A stretch of DNA of 64,000 nt from Bauldia sp965232525 (GTDB lineage Bacteria; Pseudomonadota; Alphaproteobacteria; Rhizobiales; Kaistiaceae), in the NCBI RefSeq assembly GCF_965232525.1, contig NZ_OZ246980.1, forward strand, positions 744,001 through 808,000, read 5' to 3'. Below, one piece after another: positions 52,298 through 59,935 of the stretch. The position numbers and the translations under genes are program-made. The notes beneath the pieces were generated by a model. The model ran no database searches, was not told where the DNA came from, and worked only from the letters and a program-made list of their open reading frames with translations. Numbering within the stretch: the stretch's first letter is position 1; each line of letters begins with the position of its first letter.

Positions 52298-53077
52298 ATG
52301 GCCCAGGCTCACGACACCGTTGACCCGGACGAAGTCGCCCGCTTCTCGGCGCTCGCCGACCGATGGTGGGACCCGGAGGGGCCAATGCGCCCCCTCCACA
52401 AGCTCAGCCCGGTGCGCCTTGGCTTCGTCAAAGAGCAGCTTTGCGCGCATTTCGTCACCGCCGACGGCGGCAAGCGCGACGTCAAGGACCCGCGGGCGCT
52501 CGACGGTCTGACCGTCCTCGACATCGGCTGCGGCGGCGGTCTGGTCAGCGAGCCGCTCACCCGCATGGGCGCGACGGTGACCGGGATCGATCCCGCCGAC
52601 GAAACCATCGCGGCCGCGAAGCTCCACGCCAACGCCGCTGGCCTCGCCATCGACTACCGCGCCACCACGGCCGAGGCGCTGGCCGAGCAGGGTCTCCAGT
52701 TCGACGCGGTGCTGGCGCTGGAAGTCGTCGAACACGTCACCAGCGTTCCGGCCTTCGTCGCCACCTGTGCCGAACTCATCCGACCCGGCGGCCTGTTCAT
52801 CGCCTCGACCATCAACCGCACAATGAAGGCGTGGGCGCTGGCGATTGTCGGCGCGGAATATGTGCTCCGCTGGCTGCCGCGCGGCACCCACAGCTACGAC
52901 AAGCTGGTGACGCCGGACGAGCTCAGCGCGGCATTACGCGCCGCCGGCCTGACCCGCCGGGCGGATACCGGCGCGATCTACGATCCGATCGTCGGTGCGT
53001 GGCGGCTCAGCACCGATACCGACGTTAACTATATGATGGTCGCCGGCAAGCCGATGGCTCACCAGGGCAGTTCGTAG
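52298..53077 (+). CDS. ubiG: 3-demethylubiquinol/2-polyprenyl-6-hydroxyphenol O-methyltransferase UbiG
   Basis: A 259-residue methyltransferase. The N-terminal family pattern is EVARFSALADRWWDPEGPM followed by PLHKLSPVRLGF. SAM motif I is LDIGCGGGLVSEPLTRMG, and ALEVVEHV and RPGGLFIASTINRT follow. UbiG performs both O-methylations of ubiquinone synthesis. The ATG at 52298 begins the conserved region; a longer in-frame extension overlaps the lysC upstream region and was rejected. The lysC-ubiG divergent pair is common in alphaproteobacteria. It overlaps a convergent SDR gene by 19 bases. Confidence 0.95.
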   Translation: MAQAHDTVDPDEVARFSALADRWWDPEGPMRPLHKLSPVRLGFVKEQLCAHFVTADGGKRDVKDPRALDGLTVLDIGCGGGLVSEPLTRMGATVTGIDPADETIAAAKLHANAAGLAIDYRATTAEALAEQGLQFDAVLALEVVEHVTSVPAFVATCAELIRPGGLFIASTINRTMKAWALAIVGAEYVLRWLPRGTHSYDKLVTPDELSAALRAAGLTRRADTGAIYDPIVGAWRLSTDTDVNYMMVAGKPMAHQGSS

Positions 53078-53718
53078 CCCTCGGCGTGCATGAACCGGCC
53101 TGTATTGTCGAGGGTTAATTCGTCGATGCGGGCGACCAGCCCCGACGCCGAATGGGCCGGATCGACCGCGCTCGGCGCACTGACCATGTCGGTCCGCACC
53201 ATGCCGGGATGAAGGAGGATGACCGGGATGCCCTTCGGCTTCAGGTCGATCGATAAGTTGACGCCGATCATGTTCACCGCCGTCTTGGACATGCGGTAGC
53301 CGTAGTTACCGCCCGAGCCGTTGTCGCCGAGCGAGCCGACGCGACTGGTGACGATCGCCACCTTCGATCCCTCGCGAAGATGGGGGAGCAGGGTGCGAGT
53401 CATCCGTAGCGGGCCGAGCGTGTTGACCTCGAACTGACGCCGCATGCCGTCCCAGTCGGGATCGTCGAGACCGCCGCGCAGAAGAATGCCGGCGTTGTTG
53501 ATGAGCACGTCGACCGGTTCGCCAAGGCTCCCGGCAAACGCCGAAACAGACACGTCGTCGGTGACGTCGATCCCCTGGTGAAGCGCCACGTCGAGCTCGG
53601 AGAGAGGCTCGGAGGTCTCGCGCACCGCGGCGATCACCTGATCGCCACGCCCCGCATAGTGGCGGGCGAGCGCCAGGCCGATCCCCCGGTTCGCGCCGGT
53701 AATCACGATTCGCGCCAT
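53059..53718 (-). CDS. SDR family oxidoreductase (C-factor/CsgA-like)
   Basis: A 219-residue short-chain dehydrogenase: ITGANRGIGLALARHYA at the N-terminus, NNAGILLRGG, the serine in IVTSRVGSLGDN and YGYRMSKTAVNM as the catalytic Tyr-Lys pair. The short length and GANRGIG pattern fit the CsgA/sniffer-like group. The substrate is unknown. The last 19 bases overlap the 3' end of ubiG on the opposite strand. It follows DUF1178 by 9 bases and probably shares its transcript. Confidence 0.85.
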   Translation of the reverse strand: MARIVITGANRGIGLALARHYAGRGDQVIAAVRETSEPLSELDVALHQGIDVTDDVSVSAFAGSLGEPVDVLINNAGILLRGGLDDPDWDGMRRQFEVNTLGPLRMTRTLLPHLREGSKVAIVTSRVGSLGDNGSGGNYGYRMSKTAVNMIGVNLSIDLKPKGIPVILLHPGMVRTDMVSAPSAVDPAHSASGLVARIDELTLDNTGRFMHAEGYELPW

Positions 53719-53727
53719 GTCGGTATC

Positions 53728-54189
53728 CTAGTTCTTGTCTTCGGGAAGCGGCGGCAAGGGATGGAATTCGATCCCCTCGTCATGAAGCGACTTGGCCTCG
53801 TCAGGGGTCGCCTCACCATAGATGCCGCGTGGTTCGGTTTCCTCGTAATGGATCTTGCGAGCTTCGTCGGCGAATTTTTCACCGACATAGTCGGCGTGCT
53901 CAGTGACCTTCTTGCGGAGTTCACGAAACGCTTCGCGCAAAGCCTTTTCACGTGGATCGGCGGTAGCGAGCTTGACCTTGTCCGGCTCGGGTTGCGCGTC
54001 CGGGGCCCGCGGTGCGACTGCACGGCCCGACCCTAGTGCCGGCGCCATCAGCGCCTTCTCCACCTTGGAGCTGCCGCACACCGGACACAACACCTCGCCG
54101 GCCTCGGCCGAGCGGTCGTAGTCGCTGCTCGATCGAAACCAGGCCTCGAACTCGTGCTCCTTGGCACAGCGAAGGGCGTAACGGATCAT
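53728..54189 (-). CDS. DUF1178 family protein
   Basis: A 153-residue protein. An N-terminal zinc-ribbon-like segment has MIRYALRCAKEHEFEAWFRS followed by CPVCGSSKVEKALMAP. A polar linker and the conserved helix LREAFRELRKKVTEHADYVG come next, then ARKIHYEETEPRGIYGEAT. The function of DUF1178 is unknown. Its position next to a nitrilase-family amidase and comF is recurrent in alphaproteobacteria and suggests one operon here, with gaps of 9 and 13 bases. Confidence 0.9.
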   Translation of the reverse strand: MIRYALRCAKEHEFEAWFRSSSDYDRSAEAGEVLCPVCGSSKVEKALMAPALGSGRAVAPRAPDAQPEPDKVKLATADPREKALREAFRELRKKVTEHADYVGEKFADEARKIHYEETEPRGIYGEATPDEAKSLHDEGIEFHPLPPLPEDKN

Positions 54190-54202
54190 CGGACGAAAGC
54201 GC

Positions 54203-55057
54203 TCACGCCGGCTCGAACCGAACGGCGGGACTGGTCTCCGGGTCGGTGAATTCCTGGTCGGTGGTCACCGCCGGAATGCGTTGCCGGGCGGCGTCACTCG
54301 CCGACGGATCGATATCGGCGACGATGAAGCCCGGATCGCTGTCGCCTTCGGCGAGCACCGTCCCCCAGGGATCGACGATCATGCTGTGGCCGAAGGTATG
54401 GCGGTCGTCCTCGTGGTGACCGCCCTGGGCGGCAGCGATCACGAACGAACCGGTTTCGATCGCCCGCGCCCGCACCAATACGTGCCAGTGGGCTTCGCCG
54501 GTCGTCCGGGTGAATGCGGCCGGTATCGCCAGCGCTTGGGCACCGGCGGCGGCCAGCGTCCGGTAGAGCGTCGGGAAGCGGAGGTCGTAGCAGATCGACA
54601 GTCCGAGCCTGAGCCACGGCAGGTCGACCACCACCGCGCGGTCGCCAGACCGATAAAGCCGCGACTCGCGATAGCTTTCGCCGCCGGGCAGGTCGACGTC
54701 GAACATGTGGATCTTGTCGTAACGCGCGAGGATCGCACCGTCGGGCGCAATGACGTAAGACCGATTCGCTACCGACTGCTCGCCGAGCTTGATCGGCATC
54801 GAGCCGATATGAACATGGATGCCGAGTTCGGCGGCCAACGTCCGGAACCGCGCCAGCGACGGATCGGTCGTTTCGGTACTGATGCTGGCGAGCAGCCGCT
54901 CCCGATCGAGGGTGAGCAGCGTCGTCATCTCCGGCGTCAGGGCGTATTCGGCACCCGCCGCGGCGGCAGCCCGAATCCCGCGTTCCGCCGCATCGGTGTT
55001 CGCCTCCACCGAAAGGTCGCTGCGCATCTGGATCGCTGCCGCGCGGAAAACCGCCAT
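54203..55057 (-). CDS. Carbon-nitrogen hydrolase family protein (Nit-like amidase)
   Basis: A 284-residue nitrilase-superfamily enzyme with the full catalytic set Glu43 (LTPEMTT), Lys115 (RYDKIHMFDV) and Cys156 (LSICYDLRFP). PAAFTRTTGEAHWHVLVRARAIE is typical of the Nit1/Nit2 branch. Such enzymes are repair amidases for deaminated glutathione or omega-amidases; which applies here is not clear. It stands 13 bases upstream of DUF1178 on the same strand and 36 bases from comF. Confidence 0.9.
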   Translation of the reverse strand: MAVFRAAAIQMRSDLSVEANTDAAERGIRAAAAAGAEYALTPEMTTLLTLDRERLLASISTETTDPSLARFRTLAAELGIHVHIGSMPIKLGEQSVANRSYVIAPDGAILARYDKIHMFDVDLPGGESYRESRLYRSGDRAVVVDLPWLRLGLSICYDLRFPTLYRTLAAAGAQALAIPAAFTRTTGEAHWHVLVRARAIETGSFVIAAAQGGHHEDDRHTFGHSMIVDPWGTVLAEGDSDPGFIVADIDPSASDAARQRIPAVTTDQEFTDPETSPAVRFEPA

Positions 55058-55093
55058 GTCGTCAAACTCCTAATCGTCACCCTAGAATATCGG

Positions 55094-55879
55094 TCAGTCG
55101 GCGCCGCGAACAACCCTGGCGAAGACCACGACGTCGACGGCCGTTGCGCCGGACCTGATCAGAGCACGTGTCGCCGCGCGGGTTGTCGCCCCGGTGGTGT
55201 AGACATCGTCGACCAGGACGACGCGCTTGCCGGCGATCTCGGCGCGGGAGGCCGGCGGGACGCGAAAGGCGCCGCGGACGTTGCGGTCGCGCTCGGTGGC
55301 GGAGAGCCCCACCTGCTGGGCAGTGGCCCGAACTCGTTGCAAGGCGGCCGGTGCAAACGGCACGGTTGCGGTCCGCGCGAGTTCGCGTGCGAGCACCGCG
55401 GACTGATTGAAACGGCGACGCCAGAGCCGCCAACGGTGGAGCGGCACCGGCACCACGACATCGGCTTCAGCCAGCACCTCGACCGCCGATCGCGCCATCC
55501 AGCCGCCTATCCACCGGGCGAGTTCGGTCCGGTCGCGATACTTCAGGCCGTGGACCAGGGCCCGCGCGACACCATCGAAACAGGCGACGGCGCGCATTCG
55601 GTCGAACGGCGGCGGGTCGGCGATCGCCTCCGCCGACACGGCCTCCGGGCCGAGATCGTAAGCGAACGGGATCGCCAAACGCGGACAGAACGGTTTCTCG
55701 ATCAGCCTGAGCTCGCCCCAGCACGCTGGACAAAGGCCGCCGTGGCTGGCCGTCGTGCGCTGGCAGGCGAGGCACTGCGGTGGCAGTGCCAGATCGGCGA
55801 GGCCGCCGGCAAGCGCCCGGAGACGCGACCGCCAGGACACCGCTTGCCTGACCTCGGTGCTGATTTCCGCCTCGATCAT
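55094..55879 (-). CDS. ComF family protein (phosphoribosyltransferase-like)
   Basis: A 261-residue protein. The N-terminal zinc finger has CLACQRTTASHGGLCPACWGE. The C-terminal half is a PRTase fold with ADVVVPVPLHRWRLWRRRFNQ and the PRPP loop VVLVDDVYTTGATTRAA. ComF homologues assist DNA uptake in naturally competent bacteria, but in most alphaproteobacteria the role is unknown. It starts the presumed comF-amidase-DUF1178-SDR operon and is divergent from the methyltransferase gene. Confidence 0.92.
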   Translation of the reverse strand: MIEAEISTEVRQAVSWRSRLRALAGGLADLALPPQCLACQRTTASHGGLCPACWGELRLIEKPFCPRLAIPFAYDLGPEAVSAEAIADPPPFDRMRAVACFDGVARALVHGLKYRDRTELARWIGGWMARSAVEVLAEADVVVPVPLHRWRLWRRRFNQSAVLARELARTATVPFAPAALQRVRATAQQVGLSATERDRNVRGAFRVPPASRAEIAGKRVVLVDDVYTTGATTRAATRALIRSGATAVDVVVFARVVRGAD

Positions 55880-55961
55880 CTTGGTACCCTAGCGAGATTA
55901 GTCGCCGCAGACCAATCGAAGCGGTTTTGACGACGTTGCCACCGATCCCCATAACGGAAAG

Positions 55962-56855
55962 ATGACTCAGGCGGTCTTCGACACGGCGCTCCTCAGACAA
56001 CGGATGCGCCGCGCCCTCAGCGGGCCGGCACCGGTCGCCGATTTCCTGTTGACCGCCGTCGCCGACGACCTGGTCGACCGGCTGGCGGCGGTCAAGCGCC
56101 AGTTCGACCTCGCCGCGGACATCGCAACCCCACTGCCGACCGTTGCCGACCAGCTCGCGAGTAGCGACCAGGTCTCACAGGTAGCCCGCCTCGCGCCGCT
56201 CGAAGCTGGGGCGCTGCGCCCTAAGGTCGTCGGCAGCGCCGAGGCTCTGCCGTTCGCGCCGGGCTGCCTCGACCTCGCCGTGTCGGCGCTGGCGTTCCAG
56301 TTCGTCAACGATCTTCCCGGCACGTTCATCCAGATTCGACAGGCGCTGAAGCCGGACGGCCTGTTTCTCGCTGCCCTGCTCGGCGGCGAAACGCTGACCG
56401 AATTGCGTCAGGCGTTCGCGGCGGCGGAGGCCGAACTGACCGACGGCGCCGCCCCCCGGGTTGCACCCTTCGCCGAAGTCCGCACGGTTGGTGCGCTGCT
56501 GCAACGCGCCGGCTTCGCGCTGCCGGTCGTCGATATCGATCGAATGTCCGTGCGCTACGCGACGATGTTCGACCTCGTTCGCGACCTGCGTGCGATGGGC
56601 GCGACCAATCCGCTGATCGAGCGCTCCCGCCGGCCGCTGCCCCGAACGGTCGCGACCCGGGCCGCGGCGATCTACGCCGAGCGGTTCGCCGATCCGGACG
56701 GCCGCGTCCGCGCGACTTTCGACGTGATCTGGCTGTCAGGCTGGACGCCGCACGAAAGTCAGCAGCAACCCTTGCCGCCAGGTTCGGCCCGGACGCGGCT
56801 CGCCGATGCGCTGGGCGTGACGGAGCGATCGGCCGGCGAAAAAGCTGGCGGCTGA
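55962..56855 (+). CDS. NDUFAF5-like methyltransferase/hydroxylase family protein
   Basis: A 297-residue protein. The N-terminus FDTALLRQRMRRAL is the mark of the group that includes mitochondrial NDUFAF5 and BioC-like methyltransferases. ALPFAPGCLDLAVSALAFQFVNDLPGT and LKPDGLFLAALLGGETLTEL follow, along with RYATMFDLVRDLRAMGATN. The first SAM motif is weakly kept, as in this group. NDUFAF5 hydroxylates an arginine of complex I; a like function in bacteria is possible but unproven. It is divergent from comF, 82 bases apart. Confidence 0.85.
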   Translation: MTQAVFDTALLRQRMRRALSGPAPVADFLLTAVADDLVDRLAAVKRQFDLAADIATPLPTVADQLASSDQVSQVARLAPLEAGALRPKVVGSAEALPFAPGCLDLAVSALAFQFVNDLPGTFIQIRQALKPDGLFLAALLGGETLTELRQAFAAAEAELTDGAAPRVAPFAEVRTVGALLQRAGFALPVVDIDRMSVRYATMFDLVRDLRAMGATNPLIERSRRPLPRTVATRAAAIYAERFADPDGRVRATFDVIWLSGWTPHESQQQPLPPGSARTRLADALGVTERSAGEKAGG

Positions 56856-56868
56856 TCTGACGACCGGT

Positions 56869-57090
56869 TCAGTCGGTCACGATCGACCCGGTTGCGATCG
56901 GATCGACCGCGATGCGATCGGCGACCGAGACGGACTGCGCCGAGATGCCGCCAAGCAGGATCGCGCCGATGCCGATCAGCGCGATGGTGATTGGCAGGAA
57001 CGCGGCATAGCGGACGAGGGCCGGGCGGTCGTCGGCGGCTGGTTCGTTATCGAGATTGACTAGGATCGTCTTGCCGAGATCGGATGCCAT
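56869..57090 (-). CDS. Small single-span membrane protein
   Basis: A 73-residue protein with one transmembrane helix at about residues 30-50 (FLPITIALIGIGAILLGGIS), an acidic cytoplasmic N-terminus and a short periplasmic tail. No family is recognised. A weak AAGG ribosome site lies upstream of the ATG. It is likely but not certain to be real. Confidence 0.5.
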   Translation of the reverse strand: MASDLGKTILVNLDNEPAADDRPALVRYAAFLPITIALIGIGAILLGGISAQSVSVADRIAVDPIATGSIVTD

Positions 57091-57147
57091 CGGGGACGCT
57101 GCCTTTCATCGCCGACTCGGTCGGCGCCGAAACAGTGTCCAGGCGAT

Positions 57148-57546
57148 CTATAAAAGTTCGATTAACGGCGCGATCAGCGGTGCGTCGGCGGGCGGCATGG
57201 GATAGTCGCGCAGGCGTTGCGCGCGAACCCATTTCATGGCCTGGCCCTCCCGCGGCCGCAGCGTTCCCTGCCACTTGCGGCACACATAAAGCGGCATCAG
57301 CAAATGGTTATCGGGATAGGCATGGCTGGCGAAGGTCAGCGGCGCCAGGCACGCCGACTCGGTATCGACATCCAGTTCCTCTTTCAGCTCCCGCAGAAGC
57401 GCCGCCTCCGGCGTTTCGCCGGGCTCGATCTTGCCGCCGGGAAATTCCCAGAGGCCCGCCATCGGCTTACCGGCCGGCCGCTGAGTGATCAGCACTCGCC
57501 CGTCGGCATCGATCAGCGCACAGGCGACCACCAGGACCAGGGTCAT
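57148..57546 (-). CDS. mutT: (Deoxy)nucleoside triphosphate pyrophosphohydrolase, MutT/NUDIX
   Basis: A 132-residue NUDIX protein. The box spans residues 38-60 (GKIEPGE to RELKEEL), with the last box glycine replaced by Asp. VLITQRPAGKPMAGLWEFPGG precedes it exactly as in MutT, which removes 8-oxo-dGTP from the nucleotide pool. The ALIxAxGRVL start and WV near the end support that subfamily. It starts 12 bases after the argJ stop; the argJ-mutT pair is common in alphaproteobacteria. Confidence 0.88.
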   Translation of the reverse strand: MTLVLVVACALIDADGRVLITQRPAGKPMAGLWEFPGGKIEPGETPEAALLRELKEELDVDTESACLAPLTFASHAYPDNHLLMPLYVCRKWQGTLRPREGQAMKWVRAQRLRDYPMPPADAPLIAPLIELL

Positions 57547-57558
57547 GACAGACGTCGG

Positions 57559-58791
57559 TCAGGTCCGATAGTCGGCATTGATGGCGATGTAGTCGCGGGT
57601 GAGGTCGCAGGTCCAGACCTGCGCCGTCCCCTTGCCGACGCCGACATCGACCGTGAGGAGGATCGACTCGTTTTTCATGTAGGCGCTGGCCTCGGCCTCC
57701 GAATAGGCCGGATCGCGCTCGCCGCGATGGGCGACCCTGAGATCGCCGAACCAGATCGCCAGCCGGTCGCGGTTCGCCGGCTCGCCGGCCTTGCCGACCG
57801 CCATGACCACCCGCCCCCAGTTAGCGTCCTCGCCGGCGAGCGCGGTCTTGACCAGCGGCGAATTGGCGATCGCCAGCGCGATGCGCTTGGCCGAACGGTT
57901 GGAGGTGGCGCCCTTGACCCGCACCTCGGCAAACTTGGTCGCTCCCTCGCCGTCCCGGACGATCTGGTGGGCGAGGTCGAGCAGTAGCGAATCGAGGGCG
58001 GCGCGAAAGGTCGTGGTGCGACGATCGCGGGTCGAGGTGAGGGGCCGAATCCCGGCCGCCTGACCGGTCGCGAACACCAGCACTGTGTCGGAGGTGGACG
58101 TATCGCTGTCGACCGTGATCGCGTTGAACGAGCCGTCGACGCCGCGAGCGAGCATCGACTGCGTCACCGCTGCGGCGATCGGCGCGTCGGTGAAGACGAA
58201 CGAAAGCATCGTCGCCATATCCGGCGCGATCATGCCGGCGCCCTTGGCGATCCCGTTGATAGTCATCGGGACCCCGTCGAGCTCGACCGTCCGGGTCGCG
58301 ACCTTGGGATAGGTGTCCGTGGTCATGATCGCTCGCGCCGCCTCGAGCCATGGACCATCGTCGAGATCATCCGCCATGCCGGCGACGACCCCATCGAACT
58401 TGGCCGGATCGAGCGGCTCGCCGATCACGCCGGTGGAGGCGAGGAACACCTCCCGCGGCCGGCACCCGAGCGCTGATGCCGCCATCGCCGCGCTGAGCTT
58501 GACCGTGTCGCGCCCGCGCTTGCCGGTGAAGGCATTGGCGTTGCCGGAATTGACCAGGAGACCCCGTGCACGCCCGGATTGCAGCGCCGTGCGGCACCAA
58601 TCGACCGGCGCCGACGGGCACCGCGAACGGGTGAAGACACCGGCGACCGTCGTTCCCTTATCGAAAGCGGCGAGCAGCACGTCGCTCCGCCCCGCGCCCT
58701 TGATCCCGGCTTCGGCCGTGGCGAAGCGGACGCCCGCCACCGGCGGCAGTGTAGGATAAGTCGCCGGTGCGAGCGGTGAGACGCCGGTCAT
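57559..58791 (-). CDS. argJ: Bifunctional glutamate N-acetyltransferase/amino-acid acetyltransferase ArgJ
   Basis: A 410-residue precursor that should cleave itself. The autoproteolysis site KGAGMIAPDMATMLS places the N-terminal nucleophile at Thr194. LLVNSGNANAFTG and FNAITVDSDTSTSDT are conserved substrate-contact regions. ArgJ recycles the acetyl group in arginine synthesis. The family more often has HPNMATML; the substitution to APDMATML leaves the cleaved residue intact. It follows the parvulin gene by 13 bases. Confidence 0.96.
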   Translation of the reverse strand: MTGVSPLAPATYPTLPPVAGVRFATAEAGIKGAGRSDVLLAAFDKGTTVAGVFTRSRCPSAPVDWCRTALQSGRARGLLVNSGNANAFTGKRGRDTVKLSAAMAASALGCRPREVFLASTGVIGEPLDPAKFDGVVAGMADDLDDGPWLEAARAIMTTDTYPKVATRTVELDGVPMTINGIAKGAGMIAPDMATMLSFVFTDAPIAAAVTQSMLARGVDGSFNAITVDSDTSTSDTVLVFATGQAAGIRPLTSTRDRRTTTFRAALDSLLLDLAHQIVRDGEGATKFAEVRVKGATSNRSAKRIALAIANSPLVKTALAGEDANWGRVVMAVGKAGEPANRDRLAIWFGDLRVAHRGERDPAYSEAEASAYMKNESILLTVDVGVGKGTAQVWTCDLTRDYIAINADYRT

Positions 58792-58804
58792 GGAGTGATC
58801 GCGT

Positions 58805-59653
58805 TCAGTCGGTCTGGGGCGCCGGCGCGCCGATCTCGATGGTTGCCGCTGCCCGCAGGGCTTCGATCTCGGCGTCGATGGTTTCGCGGATCAGCACCTG
58901 CTGAATGCGCTGCGCCTCGGCGTCGAAGGTCGGCGCCGGCTCCTTGCGGCGATCCTCCACCAGGATCACGTGCCAGCCAAAGTCCGTCTGGACTGGCTTC
59001 TTGGTGTACTTGCCCGCCTTCAGCTTGAACGCGGCGTCCTCGAACGGCTTGACCATGGCACCCCGCTTGAAGAAGCCAAGATCGCCGCCGGAGCGACCGG
59101 AACCGGGATCCTGCGACAGCTCGGCGGCGAGGGTCGCGAAATCGGCGCCGTCGGCGAGCTGTTCGACGATGGCGTTGGCCTCATCCTCGGTCGGCACCAG
59201 GATGTGCCTGGCACGAACCTCGGTCTGCGGTTCAAACGCGGCGAGTTCCTCGTCGAACCGCTGCTGGACCGCTTCCTCGGTGACCGCGGCAATGAACTTC
59301 GTGCGCAGATATTCGCTGTAGAGCGTCCGGTCGCGGGCGAACGCCAGACGACGAACCACCGCCGGGTCCCCTTCGACACCCTCGGCCTCCGCCGCCCTGC
59401 CGGCGAGGCGCATATTGATCACCAGGTCGATCAGCGCCGCTTCCTCGCGCCCCGGCGCAACCTGGGCGAGCTGATCGCCGAACTCGGCCGCGGCGAGCGC
59501 CAGATCGGCACGGGTGATAGGCTCGCCGTTGAGAGTCGCCACCACCGTTTCCGGCGATGGTTGCTGGGCGGTCGCGCCGAGCGTCACCATTGCCAGCGCC
59601 GCTACCGCCAACCCGGTTGTTATGCGGCGAAGAAAGCACAAGCGCGTCGTCAT
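58805..59653 (-). CDS. Parvulin-type peptidyl-prolyl cis-trans isomerase, exported
   Basis: A 282-residue protein with a signal peptide (LRRITTGLAVAALAMVTLGA before TAQQ). A SurA/PrsA-like chaperone region has ATLNGEPITRADL and ELGDQ-type helices. The rotamase domain at about 145-240 has VRARHILVPTEDEA, AAELSQDPGSGRSGGDLG and FGWHVILVEDRR. It should help fold exported proteins in the periplasm. The ATG at 59653 gives the signal peptide; a start 32 codons upstream was rejected. It is divergent from secA and 282 bases away. Confidence 0.92.
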   Translation of the reverse strand: MTTRLCFLRRITTGLAVAALAMVTLGATAQQPSPETVVATLNGEPITRADLALAAAEFGDQLAQVAPGREEAALIDLVINMRLAGRAAEAEGVEGDPAVVRRLAFARDRTLYSEYLRTKFIAAVTEEAVQQRFDEELAAFEPQTEVRARHILVPTEDEANAIVEQLADGADFATLAAELSQDPGSGRSGGDLGFFKRGAMVKPFEDAAFKLKAGKYTKKPVQTDFGWHVILVEDRRKEPAPTFDAEAQRIQQVLIRETIDAEIEALRAAATIEIGAPAPQTD

Positions 59654-59935
59654 TAGGGTGTGTCCTGTCCGGTTGCACGGATCGCGTCCCTCCGGCAGGC
59701 CGAGGGGCCACACAGCGGGGCGCTCCGGCGGTCGCCGCGCCGTTGACATCCACTACCCCCCCTCTTATCTCTCTCAACGCCTGCCGTCCAGAATGCTCTA
59801 AACCGGGGCGGAGCAACGTTTCGATCGATCCACTGACCGTCGTTGCACGCCCGGGGTTTGGTGTGTTGGCGAACGGATATCCAGGCGGTCCAGACGCACC
59901 TCTTTCTTGCGAACTGCCTCACCCAAGGATGCTTC

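Noticed and set aside
54281..55930. A 549-codon open frame antisense to the amidase and comF.
   Set aside because: Both genes on the other strand have intact active sites; this frame shows no domain.
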